A stretch of 64,000 nucleotides of DNA from Callipepla californica brunnescens (Eukaryota; Chordata; Aves; Galliformes; Odontophoridae), in the NCBI GenBank assembly GCA_023055505.1, contig JALIRH010000001.1, positions 9,736,467 to 9,800,466 on the forward strand, written 5' to 3'. Shown here in pieces: positions 14,001-27,240 of the stretch (within the stretch, counting starts at the first letter, position 1; every line of letters starts with the position of its first letter). The notes beneath the pieces are model-generated. The model worked only from the letters and a program-made list of their open reading frames with translations, was not told where the DNA came from and ran no database searches. Made by a program: the position numbers and the translations under genes.

Positions 14001-16309
14001 AAACGTACCAAAGTTATTATGTTACTATAAAAGAAGATTGATATAGTATAAATGATGAGTATAGGTGATGAGTATTTGTAATAAATATGGTAAAGCATAA
14101 GTTTTCTGGTTTCATACTGCTTTTTGTTGTTGGTAGATTTTTTTGTTTTTGTGTTAGAGTTCTGAACGCTACAAGGGAATTCTATCAGGGAAAATGCACT
14201 TCATTTCTATAGCGATAGAGCTGAGTCTAACTACAGAAATAGCATTGGTACAATGTGTGCTTTACAGAGCACTGGATTCTAGATCACTTTGCTGGGAAAT
14301 GAGATAGTATATTATTAACAATGTAAGGAGAGGGACTGAATTTCCCTTTTTTGAGTTGGCTCATTCAGCTACAGCTTGCTCGGTGGCACAGTGGTCACCA
14401 TAGCTGTGACTAGTCCCTAGGTCTATCACAGAGAATTCCAGTTATATATTCCACTAAGGTTTTGAAATGCATTGTCCAAACGGAAAGAAATTCAAGCTGT
14501 CACAGCCCGGTTTTCAAAGGAAATCAGACATATGTACAGACCTGACTACTATTTCTCTACAAATAATTTTGACGGCTGGCCAACTTTAGTTACAGCTGAC
14601 AAGAATATAGGGATCTCTTAATTAAATTCACATTTTGAAAAAAGCATGAGCTGGACTGGTGAGAGATCTAGTTATTCTGATGTTGGAAGAGCTGTTGCAG
14701 TGAGTGATGTTCTTTGCTTAGTCTGTTAGCTGACCAGTCAGTCCTGACATGCAGATTGAGCTGTATGATTACCATTTTAATAGTCTGGAGCCATTTGAAG
14801 TGAGTCCTTGCAGTCCAAACTGCAGTACAAGGCACTGGAGTGAGTTAGGGTGTGCTGTTGAACAGAAGAGTGAAAAAGACTTGGCCACTGCAACAGAAGT
14901 GATATTGCAAAGATTACGTAGAGTTTAGGTTTGAGTTTGTAACTGCAAGGATAGTGAAGGGATGCTCAAAACAAGCGCAGGAAATGATGGTTCATTAGTT
15001 TTGTTGTTCTTACTCAGGCTGGTTCTTTCTCCTTTTCTTTCCTTCCTTATCTGAACAGCTCTGGTCTCTTCAGCCTATCTGAGCAGCTCGTTCTGCTCTC
15101 TCTATATGGATCCATCAGATGGTACACCTAAGTAACAGTGTTCTGAAGATTTGTAAAGTCTGTATTACAATTTACAATTAGAAGCATTTCTTAAACAAGG
15201 AGGGATCTGCCTTTGTCTTCCTTTATTAGCAGTGTTTTGTATTTTTGCAAAATTTTTATTGTAACTAGCTTGCACACAAAGAATAATGTAGCATTATTCC
15301 TCATAATAGGAGAAACTTGGAATTTTTCATGTTTTCTTGATAGCCAAAGCAGGGCATCAGTTTTCTACTAAAGAGGAAAGTACAATTTAATGTTATTTAC
15401 TGTGCAGTATCTTTCAAATATATTGTCCTTCCTTTTACAAGCATCGTTAATTTCTCCAGCACGTCTTTATTTACTTTCGGTTGCATACCCTCAAATGTAA
15501 ATGCAGCATGAGAAATCTAGCTCATTATTTGTCAGACTTTTTAACTGGTTCATTCTCTTTAAGTCACATGCATTTTCAATTACTTTGAACAAAACATGAT
15601 TATTTCAACTGCTTCTGCTCTGTTAATGTAAATTTGTTTCCAATGTTAAATTCAAGATTAAAATATTAAATTGTGCAAATGAGAAAGTGAGGACAAATTA
15701 CCCTGCAAGTCAAATGAAATATTAACAAAACATTTTGAAAATAATGAATTTCTGCTGGAGAAAATTACATGGAGTGCAATCATTATCTTGAGACAAATTA
15801 TATATTTTGTTCTATTCCAGTAGCTGTTTATTTACACCAACTAGAAGAAATGTACAGCAGCACTTCTTTTTGCCAAATTAGCAGATGCTTTTCTCTTATG
15901 GTCCTTTTCTAAATGTCTTTAAAACATATATTATTATACATTACAAAAAATCCTTCAGCTATGTATTCATAGAAGGAGTATATGCAGACACTACAAGATA
16001 TCATGCCCCTAGCTTCTCAGTTTCCAGAAGAAGTAAATAATAATAAACTTTAGATGTACAGCTGTGTATGTGCACTTGTTTGGAAGTGGAAGTATGTTCC
16101 TCTTCAAGAAATTCTGTCTGGGCCTGATTGTATGTAAGAGATTGGTGTACATCAGCTGAATTTCCATTGAAATTGGTTGGAAAAGGAAACCGGTCCCCTG
16201 CCTCATCACAACATCTAGTCCAGAACACTGTTTGCTAACCACATGCCCAAGATATTTGCTGAGCCACTCCTGGGAGTTTTGTTTCCATGATTCCTGAGGG
16301 CAACATGTT
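11011..16309. other. Intergenic, unique sequence
   Basis: Nothing recognisable beyond a (TGC)5 run at 12756-12770 and an A-rich run near 11509-11525. The stretch at about 15560-15800 is notably AT-rich and free of repeats. Confidence 0.75.
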
Positions 16310-16630
16310 TTCTGTGCTTTCAAATGCCCTTGCTGCTAAGAAAGCTAACAGTAATCTTGGTTGCATTAGGCAAAGTATTGCCAGAAGGTCCAGGGAGGCA
16401 ATTGTTCCCTCCTTCTCAGAACTGGTGAGTCAGCTTCCTGACTGCCGTATCCGTTTGTGGGCCTCATAGTATAGCAGAAATGTGGATGTACTGGAAAGTG
16501 TACAAGAACCACAAAGGTGATGAAGGGACTGGAGCAGCACTCCTATGAGGAATGGCTGAGAGAGCTGGGACTGCTCAGCCTGGAGAAGAGGAGGCTCTGT
16601 GGAGATCTCATCAGATACCTCCTAACACCC
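16310..16630 (+). mobile_element. CR1 LINE fragment, pol C-terminal region
   Basis: The text from GCTGCTAAGAAAGCTAACAG through GGAGGCAATTGTTCCCTCC, then GAGGAATGGCTGAGAGAGCT and CTGGAGAAGAGGAGGCTC, matches the CR1 ORF2 C-terminal coding region (RSREAIVPSFSEL and SLEKRRL on translation). It has stops and frameshifts and lacks the 3' tail, breaking off near 16630. Confidence 0.85.
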
Positions 16631-19600
16631 AGAACTAGGCTGGTTCTCTGTGTATCTGCCTTTGGATAAGTTTAATACATATGTTACTGACTCTTGTTTG
16701 TCTGTGTCCATGTATTAACCTTTGATCCTGTCAAGCAGAAAGCCTGATCTGTCTCATCCATTCAGTTTTGTCTGAATGCTCCCAGGTTTTAACCAAGTGA
16801 CAGCGTTGTTTCTGGTCAGCAGTCTGTTAATGTGGACTAATTTGATTACTATTTCTATTTCGTTACCTTGAAATGGCTGCATTCAGCTACCTTTATCAGT
16901 CAAAAATTAAAAGAATCACCAAGGTGGGAAACATAGATGAAAGATAATATGAACCATTTGTAGGGAATTGTGAGGGAAAAAGAAAGAAATTAACTTAAAA
17001 TAGCACGAGTTATTATCAGAAGTTCAGATGTGAAAACCTTTCAAGTTAACATTTAATTAAACCAGAATAATTGCTAGTGAGAGCCTAAAGGGATCTGAGT
17101 AGGGTATAAGTCTATAACACAGCCTTAGGTCCATACAATGTAAATCAATTGCCACGTCTACCTCACTTCCATCCCCAAAAGCCTCTGGTGGCAGCATCAG
17201 CTGTTTCTCACTCTTACCTGCTGGTTTTGAATCTAAGGGTAAGGGTGTGGCAGTGAAAATGCAGTATCAGTAGCTGTCCTCCAAAGGCAATACTGCACAT
17301 GCCATAAGGACACTGCCCACCTAACAATTTAGAGAATTCCAAGGGACTTAGAATTTGGGTTATATGAAGAAGAGTGATGTAAAACACTAAATCTATGCAT
17401 ACGGTGCTAAAAAATGAACTGCATTCTAAACACTTTTATAATGAGAATTGTACTTGCACAGATACCAGCAGTGGAGGGAGTTAATGTGATTCAGGGAATT
17501 ACTGTTCATTCTGCAGGAAGTTGCTCCCCTTCATAATTCACTGACTTAGCCCATTGCAGTGGCAAGTAAAATGGTCTACTTAAACTTAAATGCATTCTTT
17601 CTAGATTAAACTGTCACCGGAATAGGTCACAGCCTTAGTGGCTTTTCAATGAGATGAGATATATTTTAAAGATTAACTTTCTTGCTGAAAGAAGGTAACA
17701 GTAATACCGTGTTTTGAACCTATTTATAATTGAGATGCTTTTTTTTTCCCAGGGTTTCATAGTTAAATATCATTTTCTTGACAAGTCTTTTCATCTTGAC
17801 TATTTTTAGGCGTATAATCCTCCACAAGTGATACAATAGCTTTTTCTTTTTTCATGACTACAGACTGGGATGCGTCAAACTTGGTATTATGGTCTCCTAA
17901 TGTCAACAATCTGAGGAAACATATGTTTTGAAGCAGAGAGCTGCTAATTAAAATGCAGTCAGCACAAACTGAATTCACCAGAGAATTTAGAAAGAAAAGG
18001 TTTTTCTCTTAAGGAGAAATAAAAACAAATTATTTTCTTAAATAGTCAAATGTATTCAAAAGGAGGGAAGAAGCCAGCTAGGATGCAAGACGCAACAATT
18101 TATCAGGTGAAAAGTGCTGAAGTTCACAAGAGGTCAACACAGCTTTTGATGAATCTTGTATTCTTTTTCCTGATGGGAGTGGACTCTGGAATTCTCCCTT
18201 TGACTTTGTAGGGGATGTGTTTTAGCACAAAGAACAGAATCTGAAGGGAGATTCATCCTGTAGAATGGAGAAGATAAATATAAAATAGGTGAAGAGGAGA
18301 AGAATATGGACATCCATAACCACTGGGTCCTGGGTAAGAAATAGCTGTAAATTCCAGCAAAAGAAATTTAGATAAAACACTGAGGATTTTTTTAGCAGTC
18401 AGAATAGATAAGCTCTGAGAACATTTGCCAAAGGCAGATATGGTATTAGTGATTTTTAAGCAGGGCTTAGATAACATGTTTAAAGAAGTTAGACAAGATT
18501 TTAAAGAAGAGGTTAAACAAATGTGAGAAATTATTTCAGTCTAGATGATTCTGCTGAAAGATCTAGGCTGGTTAGGTGGCCTATTTGGCTCTTAAATTAT
18601 TTGTTGAAAACACTTCCAGACAGCCCTGTTCTGCCCTATTGCTGTCCTCTGCCAGGATAAGGCTAAATGAGAGTCTCCTTCACTTCAGGCTTGGAAAACA
18701 AAATGGGGATAATTTTGTGCTGTCTTTGACTCAGTGGAGACAAGCAAAATGAAATCCAGAATAAGACACATTGAGAAGGTCTCTGACAGAGTTAAAATGA
18801 AATATGTTTCATTTATCATGCATTATTTCTTTGACTCTGAGATCTCAATTTAGTCTAAAGAAAAGAAAATGCTCTCTGTCACTCACCTTTCATTCTGCAC
18901 CAAAAAACATGCACAAGTTTGAGTTTTTTGAGAAACAGATCTAACTGTAAAGTAGATCTTTTCAGCACAAAGCTTGGCCTTTTTTAATTATTATTTGTTT
19001 TAGAATAAATTAATTTGAGATCATGGGGGACAATGTTACGGAGCTGAATCTCTGAATTTCTGCTGCCTATGAGCTTTTGTATACTGAAGAGGAGGAATAG
19101 AAAGTTTGGTGAGATAAAACTTCTGTTCCTAGTCCCTCTGAGGATGTTTATTTTTGGTTGAAGGAAGATAAAAGTTACAGCAGTTTGAACATGCATTGAC
19201 TCAAGTAATTTCCTGTTTTCCAAGCTTAGTTTTGCTGTTTGCGTGTTTATTCTTCCTAGGCAGATGGTGCGAGTGTTTGGAGCAGCAGAAATTATGCCAC
19301 AGTTGTGTTAACACTATTTTCATCTTTTCTTTGCTGTTGCCAACTCTTCTCATTATAGTGAGCATCCTGTCAGTGGTATGTGATTTAGTTGAAAGCCATT
19401 TCCAGAAATTTTCTGGAAAACAACACAGCATTGAGGCACAATCTACTTTTTGTGCATTTTCTTTTTCCTCCGTATTCATTTGGAAAGCCTGGCTGTTCAT
19501 TCATTGGGTACTTTTCTTATTTTTCCTTCCTATTGTATTTTAACCTAGAAACTACCTCTTCTCTTACCATACATGGGTTATTTTGAATTATTGAAATAGA

Positions 19601-22600
19601 AAAATGAGAAGAACTGAATCTGTATTTCTTGGGCTTTGATCATATTTCTGATTTGCTTCATTGGAGATATAAAAATTATTTCAAGGAGAAAGAGCCTGCA
19701 GATCTTCATTTAAAACATTAAAATGACCTTTGAAAATGGTGACCTTAAAAATACACATTTCCCCACTTTCAGGATTTTTCCAAATAATCCTAAACAGAAG
19801 GTACACTGCGACAAATGTCTTGAAGAAAATGGCATTTGACAGCTTCAAAAGGATTGTGTAGGAGGGAAAAATATATCATTTTAATTGTCAAAGCACTGCA
19901 TAAGACTGCTTCAGGGTTTGACTGTGTCTAGAACATCAGCATGCAGATAATGAGTGCAGTGAAAATGCATCATTACTCAGGTATTTTCAAATTTCTTTTT
20001 TTGCTTTGTTTTATTGAAAAAAAATAGAGTTTGATCTCAATAAATATCTTACATTTAATCTATAAAGGCATGTTAAAAATAAGAAGTGAAATAATAGAAG
20101 AGATTTGTATTGCTGGTGCTTTGGGATTATTCTCTCTGGTATTTTGTGATGGCAGGAATGTTCACAGAAATGTTAACTCTGAAGTGCAAAAATGAGAGTA
20201 TTTGATCAATATATGTTTTGAATTTATTAGTAAATCTTCATGTCAAATGCTGGATTCTAAGAGCAATACTCATACTGGCAGGAGTCAGATCCAATAATAT
20301 GTGACCCACATAAGCAATGAAATCTAATTGAAACTGTTCAAATTGCAGATGTTGGTATGAAATGCTTGAGAACAACCTTCAGAGCAAAATTCGTTCATCT
20401 AATTATCCACTGGGTAACTCTGAATAACAAACAAAATTGAGCAAACTGCAAGCTTCTCTTCAACAGTTTTTCAAACGAAAGATGCTTTATCTGTCCAATT
20501 ATTCACAATGTATTTGCTCAGCTGTAATAGCAATGATATATGCAGAGGTTCCCTCTGGCAAATTATATCACTACTAATATGGTTCTATGCCTGCTGAGCT
20601 TTCTCATACAAAGCTCCTCCCAGTGTCTACAAATGCCTACAGTATGCTGAAGAAAAGCTGAGGTTTAAGTTGTCGTGACTGTGATGGAGAGCTGCAGAAA
20701 TGAGGTTGCTGCACAGTTTTGCAGTCAGCAGTAGACTATCAGACTTTTCTACTGCTTGTGTCTTGCTGTCATGGGCCTTACCAATATTCTGTTCCTTTCA
20801 TTAAATCCCAGTTGTTATTTTGAAAATTATGGTATATATTTAGCATGGAAATGCTAGAAGTTTTTGTGCTTTACATAGGTTATGTAAGAGTGAAAACATC
20901 TGATCTTTAAGACTGTCAGGTCCAGATGTCAAAGACAGTATCATTATGCCTGTGTGGACCCACAAGCTGGATGTCCCATTTATGATTCCTACATGATCTG
21001 TCCCTGCTGGTAACTCTGCAATAGCAGAGGCAGATTGTCTTGAACTCTGTATGACTGAGTTTGGTTCTGCTGGTTTCCATTATGTCAGAAATATAATTTA
21101 TATTTCCCTAGGTATTGTGTTCATTCTGGTCAATGAATGTTTAGACCACATAACCAGTTCACAAGAAAAGTTCCATGTTGAACACCTTAATGTGATGTCA
21201 ACAAAAGCAAGAACTGTGAAAAAAAAATTTACTCTCCTGGTGAACAGAAGAAAGTGGAAATGAGATGAGGTCCTTTAACTCTTGACTGGTAACTAGGCTA
21301 TTTTAAGAACAATTGCTGCAGGGTTGATTGACGAGGTAGATGATACGTTTTTAACCTCTGTGTATGAGATCATATTTTTTAGTGTTTGTAATTCTTGATT
21401 TCTATTTCTGTTTGTCTTTTTAGGTATCCTTTGTAATAAAGAAGAAAGGAACAGAAAAGCAAGGAGATGCAGGACAGCCTTGTGACAGATGCATTTGAGG
21501 AGGGAGGAAGAGAAGTCTTGAGCCTTCTGGAGACATAAATAGATGTAAGACGAATGTTTGTTTGCACATCATCTTCATATGGGATATAACGTCTCATTAA
21601 TAAGATATTCTCCTGATACAATGTTAAAGAGAGAAGTGAAAAGCTTGATGAACTGGCCAAATCCACCTTATTGAAATGTCATAGCCTTTCAAAGGAAATA
21701 CTGGGCTACTATCGTTAGAGTTATATGACTTTGTACATTTCTCTGAAAGACTAATTTTAGTAACAGTTTTACAGACCCGTTATTCTGCTGGCATAAGTAG
21801 CAGAATGTTTAGCATTGTTGTTGTTGGTTTTGTTTTTTTTTTTTTGAAGATGTTCCATAATACATGAGCAAATGGGACTAAATGATTGGAATGTCTCATA
21901 TGCTTTGAAGAAACCGAAGGATTTTATCATCATACTTAGGATATGTGATAGCAGTTTGCAGTGTGGAATTCACTTCTGTACATCTATTTCAGCAGTGACT
22001 TTTGAAAGAATGCTGACATTTTTGAGAAACTAAAAATAATATTATCCAAGACAGGGAGACCTACGACTTTATGAGGGCTTCCTTACTTAGCACTGATCAG
22101 AAGATAGGAACACAACAGTGAGATCTACATTGTCTCCAAAGCACCACATCTTTAGGATCTGCATATGGAGCAGAAGAATTGTGTGTAAGTCTTACAAAAA
22201 TATGCATGGCTATGTCAGATTCATCTAGAAAGTTAATATGAGTAATAAGCATAAACTTCACCAGGATTCAGCATAAGAACACAGTGCATAATTTTAAAGA
22301 CCCTAAAGGGAGCTATAATATAATCTTTCAAAATATTGTTCCATATGCATAGAAGAAAAAGACAGCTCTCAAATATTTCTGTATGTTTCTCATTTCATAT
22401 GTGGCTTCTTGAGAATACCATTTCAATATTATTCCAGTCTTTTAAATTAGACAGGAATACCTACAGTCCTGAGGCATGAAGCACTAGTAATTCAAAAGAC
22501 TATATGGGTAAGGATAGTCCATTTTGATTTTTCACAGGTGAAATCAGTAAAGTAAAAGACCTTTTCAGTAACATGGTATTAGGAAAAGGCTTTAAAGCAA

Positions 22601-23004
22601 AAAAAAAAAAAAATTAAACATATGTAAAGCATTTTTCTTGACGGCAGCAGCAATCATGGAAATCCATCAAGAGCTGGTTCTAGGCAATGCCAAGTTCAGG
22701 AGTTTATACCCCGTAAATTTCAAATTGTACTTAACTTCATAGCCCTGATTCATGGACTCTAACTGCAAATGTCTTTCTGGTTCCCACCACAGTGTGAATT
22801 TGATTCCTGCAGTGGATATGCAGAAAAATGTGGCCAGCTGGCCTAGAGCAGTGTTGTGTCTACTATTGTCTGAGCCCTGAACAATGCACATGGTAGTAGG
22901 AGAAAAGAGGTTGCTTCTAGGTAGAAACAATCAGGGAATTGTCTTGGACTCCAAGCTCTTTTTTCCAAAATGGAAAACATTCACTAGGGGGGATACACCC
23001 TCGT
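16631..23004. other. Intergenic, unique sequence
   Basis: No recognisable repeat except short A and T runs (for example 21832-21844 and 22599-22613). Open frames do not exceed 115 residues and resemble no known protein. Confidence 0.75.
22599..22613. repeat. Poly-A run (15 A)
   Basis: Homopolymer in unique sequence, about 400 bp from the CR1 fragment at 23.0 kb. Confidence 0.95.
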
Positions 23005-24063
23005 GGACATTCCTTTTCTAGCTGAGGTACCTGTAGAAGCTTTTCTTGTTCTTTGTGGCATACCTTGCCAAGTTTATTTCAAGCTGGCCTTGGCTTTTCT
23101 GACCTTATCCCTACAGTCTAGCAGCTTCCTTAAACTCTTCCTACGGTATAGGCCTTTGTTTCCACTGCCTGTACATTTTCTTCTTGCTCTCCAGTTTGGC
23201 CAGCAAGTCCTGCTTCAGCTGTACTGATCCTTTGCCTTCCTTTCCTGACTGGTTGCGCCTGGAGATGGAGAGCTCTCATGTCCTGAAGAGTCTCCTCAAA
23301 GATCTGCCAAGCTCTGTTCCGCACCCTTGCCCATGAGGACAGTTTCCCAGGGTATTTTGTTCACAACTCCCTGTAGATCTGGAAGTAGGCTTTCCTGAAA
23401 TTTACCATCCTAATTTTAATATTTGTCTGTTTCATATTGCTCTGGAGCATGAACTCTATCATAGCATGGTCACTACAGCCCAGGCAGCCTGCAGTCCTGG
23501 TGTCACCAATTAGTTCATTCACTTTGGTGAGCAACATATCCAGTACTGAACCCCAGCTAGTGGGAGCTTCAATTACTTGACTCAAGAAGTTATTTCAGGA
23601 GCCTCTTGGATTGCACACAGCTTGCCATCCTGCTTTTCCAGCAGATGTCTGGGTGGTTGAAGTCCCCCAGCAGGACGCACAATGCCTCCTGTAGCTGGAG
23701 GTGGAAGGCCTCATCAACAGGCTCCTCTTGATTGGGTGGCTGATCACAACACTCCCTTTGCTGCCACGGTCTCTGACTGTCATCCATAGACTTTCAACTT
23801 GCTCAAGACTATTCTTTAGGAACAACTATTCACATTCGATTCCTTTCCTCATATAGATAGCAACACTCCCTTTCCTCCTTCCTCACCTGTCCCTTCTGAA
23901 CAGCCTGTAGCCACCAGTAGCCACCCTCCAGTAATGGGAATGATCCCACCAGGTTTCAGTGACGACAACTATATCATGGTTTTCTAGTATAGTAACACAG
24001 TAGCTTCCATCTCCTCCTGTTTATTTCCCAAGCTGTGTGCAGTGGTGTAGAGGCACTTGAAAT
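23005..24063 (-). pseudogene. CR1 LINE ORF2 fragment: AP-endonuclease domain and upstream region
   Basis: Minus-strand translation shows LLGDFNHPDICW (about 23690-23640), the conserved catalytic GDFNHPDI motif of the CR1 endonuclease, then GCLGCSDHAMIEF (about 23495-23455) matching the SDH catalytic block, and on to MVNFRKAYFQIYREL. The segment at 23830-24060 matches the CR1 region encoding the start of this domain. The frame is broken repeatedly, so no product is possible. The fragment is unusual in keeping the endonuclease end and lacking the reverse transcriptase and 3' tail. Confidence 0.88.
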
Positions 24064-27000
24064 GAAATTTGCAGGCACACTTTCTAAGCCAAAGAAGGAC
24101 ATTTATTTTCCCTATGCTTTACAGACTCATTATTATCTTTAGTTATCTTTGAGATGTTAGGATAATTCTGCTTATTGCTTTGATGTCTTTTGCATTTGAA
24201 ATAGTCCTAATATGATCTATGTATGATGTAGAATCAATTTTGAGAGATTAAGTAGGATTCAAACGGTGCATATGTGCTGTGCTAATTCTTTATGTTGGGT
24301 AAATTTAACCATATATCAACTACATTTGTTTGAAAGCATCAAGAGACTCAAAAAACAGCCACATAGGGGCAGCACACATTTACACTAAACTGATGCAAGG
24401 CTTGTATGCTTTCCTCACCAGATCTGTGTTCTCTTTAAATAATAACAAAACAAAACATAAACAACAGTGCTGGACAGTTGTCAAGCAAGGCTTTTTAACT
24501 GATAAGTGGAATCTTCCCACCGGCTCCTTTCTGAAAATTGTGTAAAAAGGTAGGGAAAAAATGCGTGTTTACAGGCAAGAACTATTTCTTCCTAACTTTA
24601 TTTAAATTATTAGCATTTTTTTTTCCTAGCCATCTTTTTGAAGAAGATGTGGTGCTTAATATTGAAGTCTGGTCCTAATACTTCTATGGCTTTTGATTTT
24701 CAGAGATAGTTGGTTGTTAAAAGAACACACAAAAAATTACTTATCCTCAGTGGCAGAGAAATTGCTAGCTTTTGTTGTTTCTGCACTGAAGGTATCAAAC
24801 AAAAGCTCTGAAAACTCCTTCAACAAGTAATTTCCCACATAACAAATATTTTTTTTGCTACTGATAAGAAGTAAAGATTAAATGTCAGTTCTAGTATGAG
24901 CCTCCTACAGTGTAGGGGAAACAAAAGTCACATTTATGAACATCTTCACTTGTTTGTTGATTTTCAAGATAGAAACTTGAAGGTATTTTGGTGAACATCT
25001 TGCATATGGATGTGCTTTAAATTTAATTTTCATCATGTATTTTCTGTTGCTTACATTGTGAGTTCTTTGTTCTACTACAGAAACTACTGTTTGCAATAGT
25101 GTGCATGCAACTAAGAGGTGATTATTTCATACAATTATCAATGGCAATTACACATAATTACGATTCTATTTTAAAACAGCAGGTTATGTTCACTTTTGTA
25201 TGGTAGTAGCAGTAGTCTAAATTGCACGGGACCTCATTATAAGGTTCAAATAAGCTTATGATACATGCCTGCATATCTTTTCATGAAACAGACTTACTTA
25301 AAATGGCAAGGTTTCATTTTCTGCATGAAATATATTACTATTTCTTTGTTGCAATTATAGACCTTTAAGTAATGGGATTCTGGATTTTTACACCTTTATT
25401 TTCAGTAACTCAGTTCTTCAGAAAGTGACTGTATCTGCTGAAAATTCGTATGTTTGTTCAATCAGATGTGAATACTTCTCCAAAGTTAAAGGGAAATCAA
25501 TTTTGCTCATTTTTAATGGTTTGAGTATTGTTAAGAACGCTGCGATGTTCATACTTTCAGGAAACTGCTCAGATGTTATCTGTTCTTGGATAACTCAGAG
25601 TTGAATTGATTGTAACACTTCATACGTGGCACAAACAAAATTACTAAGGTGGAATATGAGTTCTAATAAAGTTAAATTGCAATAGTAGAAAACCTCAATC
25701 TCTGCATACACAGGCTCTACATATAGCACCCTCCACATATTCAGTATGTAGTTTTCTGTCCTGTCTTCATGTTGACTGTGCAGGCACTGGTATAAGCATA
25801 ACAAGCAAGAAGCTTATTACTGTTAGCTAGGCTAACAGAGTTCATTAAGGAGCTATCACTCTTCTCTTAGACACATTATAGCAATAAAATTATGCTACAG
25901 ATATTTCCCCAGTCCAATGGCTTGAACTATCTTCCTATGAGCTACCCATGTGGATTGTTCAAGCTGGAAGAGAAATGTGGTGTTATTCCCTCTTAGGAAG
26001 AACTTTCACCCCGTTTAAACCCTGAGGGTGCTGGCAAATACACTGCTAATATAAAATCCACTGTGCCCTTTGTTGGCTGCACTGAAGGTGCAAATTATCT
26101 CTGTCACTTCTTCTGGTTTTTATGATTTGCAAAAGATCATATAACTCTCAAAATGTGATATTATACCACAAATGAAAAGAATCGAAAAATCAGGAGATCC
26201 ATTTCCTATGACTTCTTCCAGGAGATTTATTTTAAGATTAATCTTTACTGAAACCATGATTTGGGATACTTTAAGTTAATTTTTTTTTTTCTGGATGCTT
26301 ACTCTGAATAAAGAGCAAAAAACATTGACCTGTGATAGCCTTGCTAAAGTAAGTGACCACACTGTGAAGATACAGCTCCAAAGAGTGATTTGATTAGCAG
26401 CTCAAAATGTTAGCAATTCAATTAAGTTAGTCCCCGCTGGTATGAACTCACTACCTGTATCTGCACAGACTTAGTATTCACCTATTCGTCTACAGTAGAG
26501 CCGTATAATGACTTTCCATCCTCTGTTGCTCCTTCATTCATGCTGTGACACTTGCTTGTGGATTCACACAGTAAACCAGATTAGAGAACTGAATAGCTGT
26601 TCTTCTTGCCAAATTATATTTCAGTTGCATCAGGGAACTGATCCATTTTTCCATGCAGCCTTGCAAACCTTTGGCCAACCAAAGCTACACTGAGTAAATG
26701 GTTACTGCTAGTGACGATGACTTCCTAAAGCCTCATTACTGCTGAGAAAATGGTGCATAAATGAGCATTAGGAAGAGCTTCATCCAAAGCCCATCGTGGT
26801 TATGGCACTAAGAGACGCAGGAACAATGGCTCAATATATAGAACTGGAGCACATCACACTTGTGACTGCTGCTTACAAAAGGTGAGCTGTGCCTCTGAAA
26901 GCCTGAGAAATGAATAGGCTATGAGTTGAAAGGCATACCATTAAAATGTGACAAAATTGCCTCTGATTCTTCCAAGGGTAAATTGGCCTCTGCTAGAGAA

Positions 27001-27066
27001 GGGTCATATTGTTTCAAGGAGTTGAACTGTGTGGATTTTAAAAACTTGTACAACTTAAAATACTGA
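24064..27066. other. Intergenic, unique sequence
   Basis: AT-rich sequence with no repeat, RNA gene or exon that I can support. Confidence 0.75.
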
Positions 27067-27240
27067 AATCATAGAATCATTTGAGTTGGAAGGGACCTTT
27101 AGAGGTCATCTAGTATGACTCCCCTGTAACGAACGAGGACATCCTCAGCTAGGTCAGTGTGCTCAGTGCCCTGTCCAGTCTTTCCTGGATCTGTGGCTAG
27201 AGCATTCTCTGTAGAAATACTAAACCATTGTTCAGGTAGC
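27067..27240 (-). mobile_element. CR1 LINE 3'-end fragment
   Basis: The plus strand reads ATCATAGAATCATTTGAGTT then GGAAGGGACCTTTAGAGGTCATC, the reverse complement of a CR1 3' terminus with its tail at the left. Similarity fades by about 27240. Confidence 0.85.
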
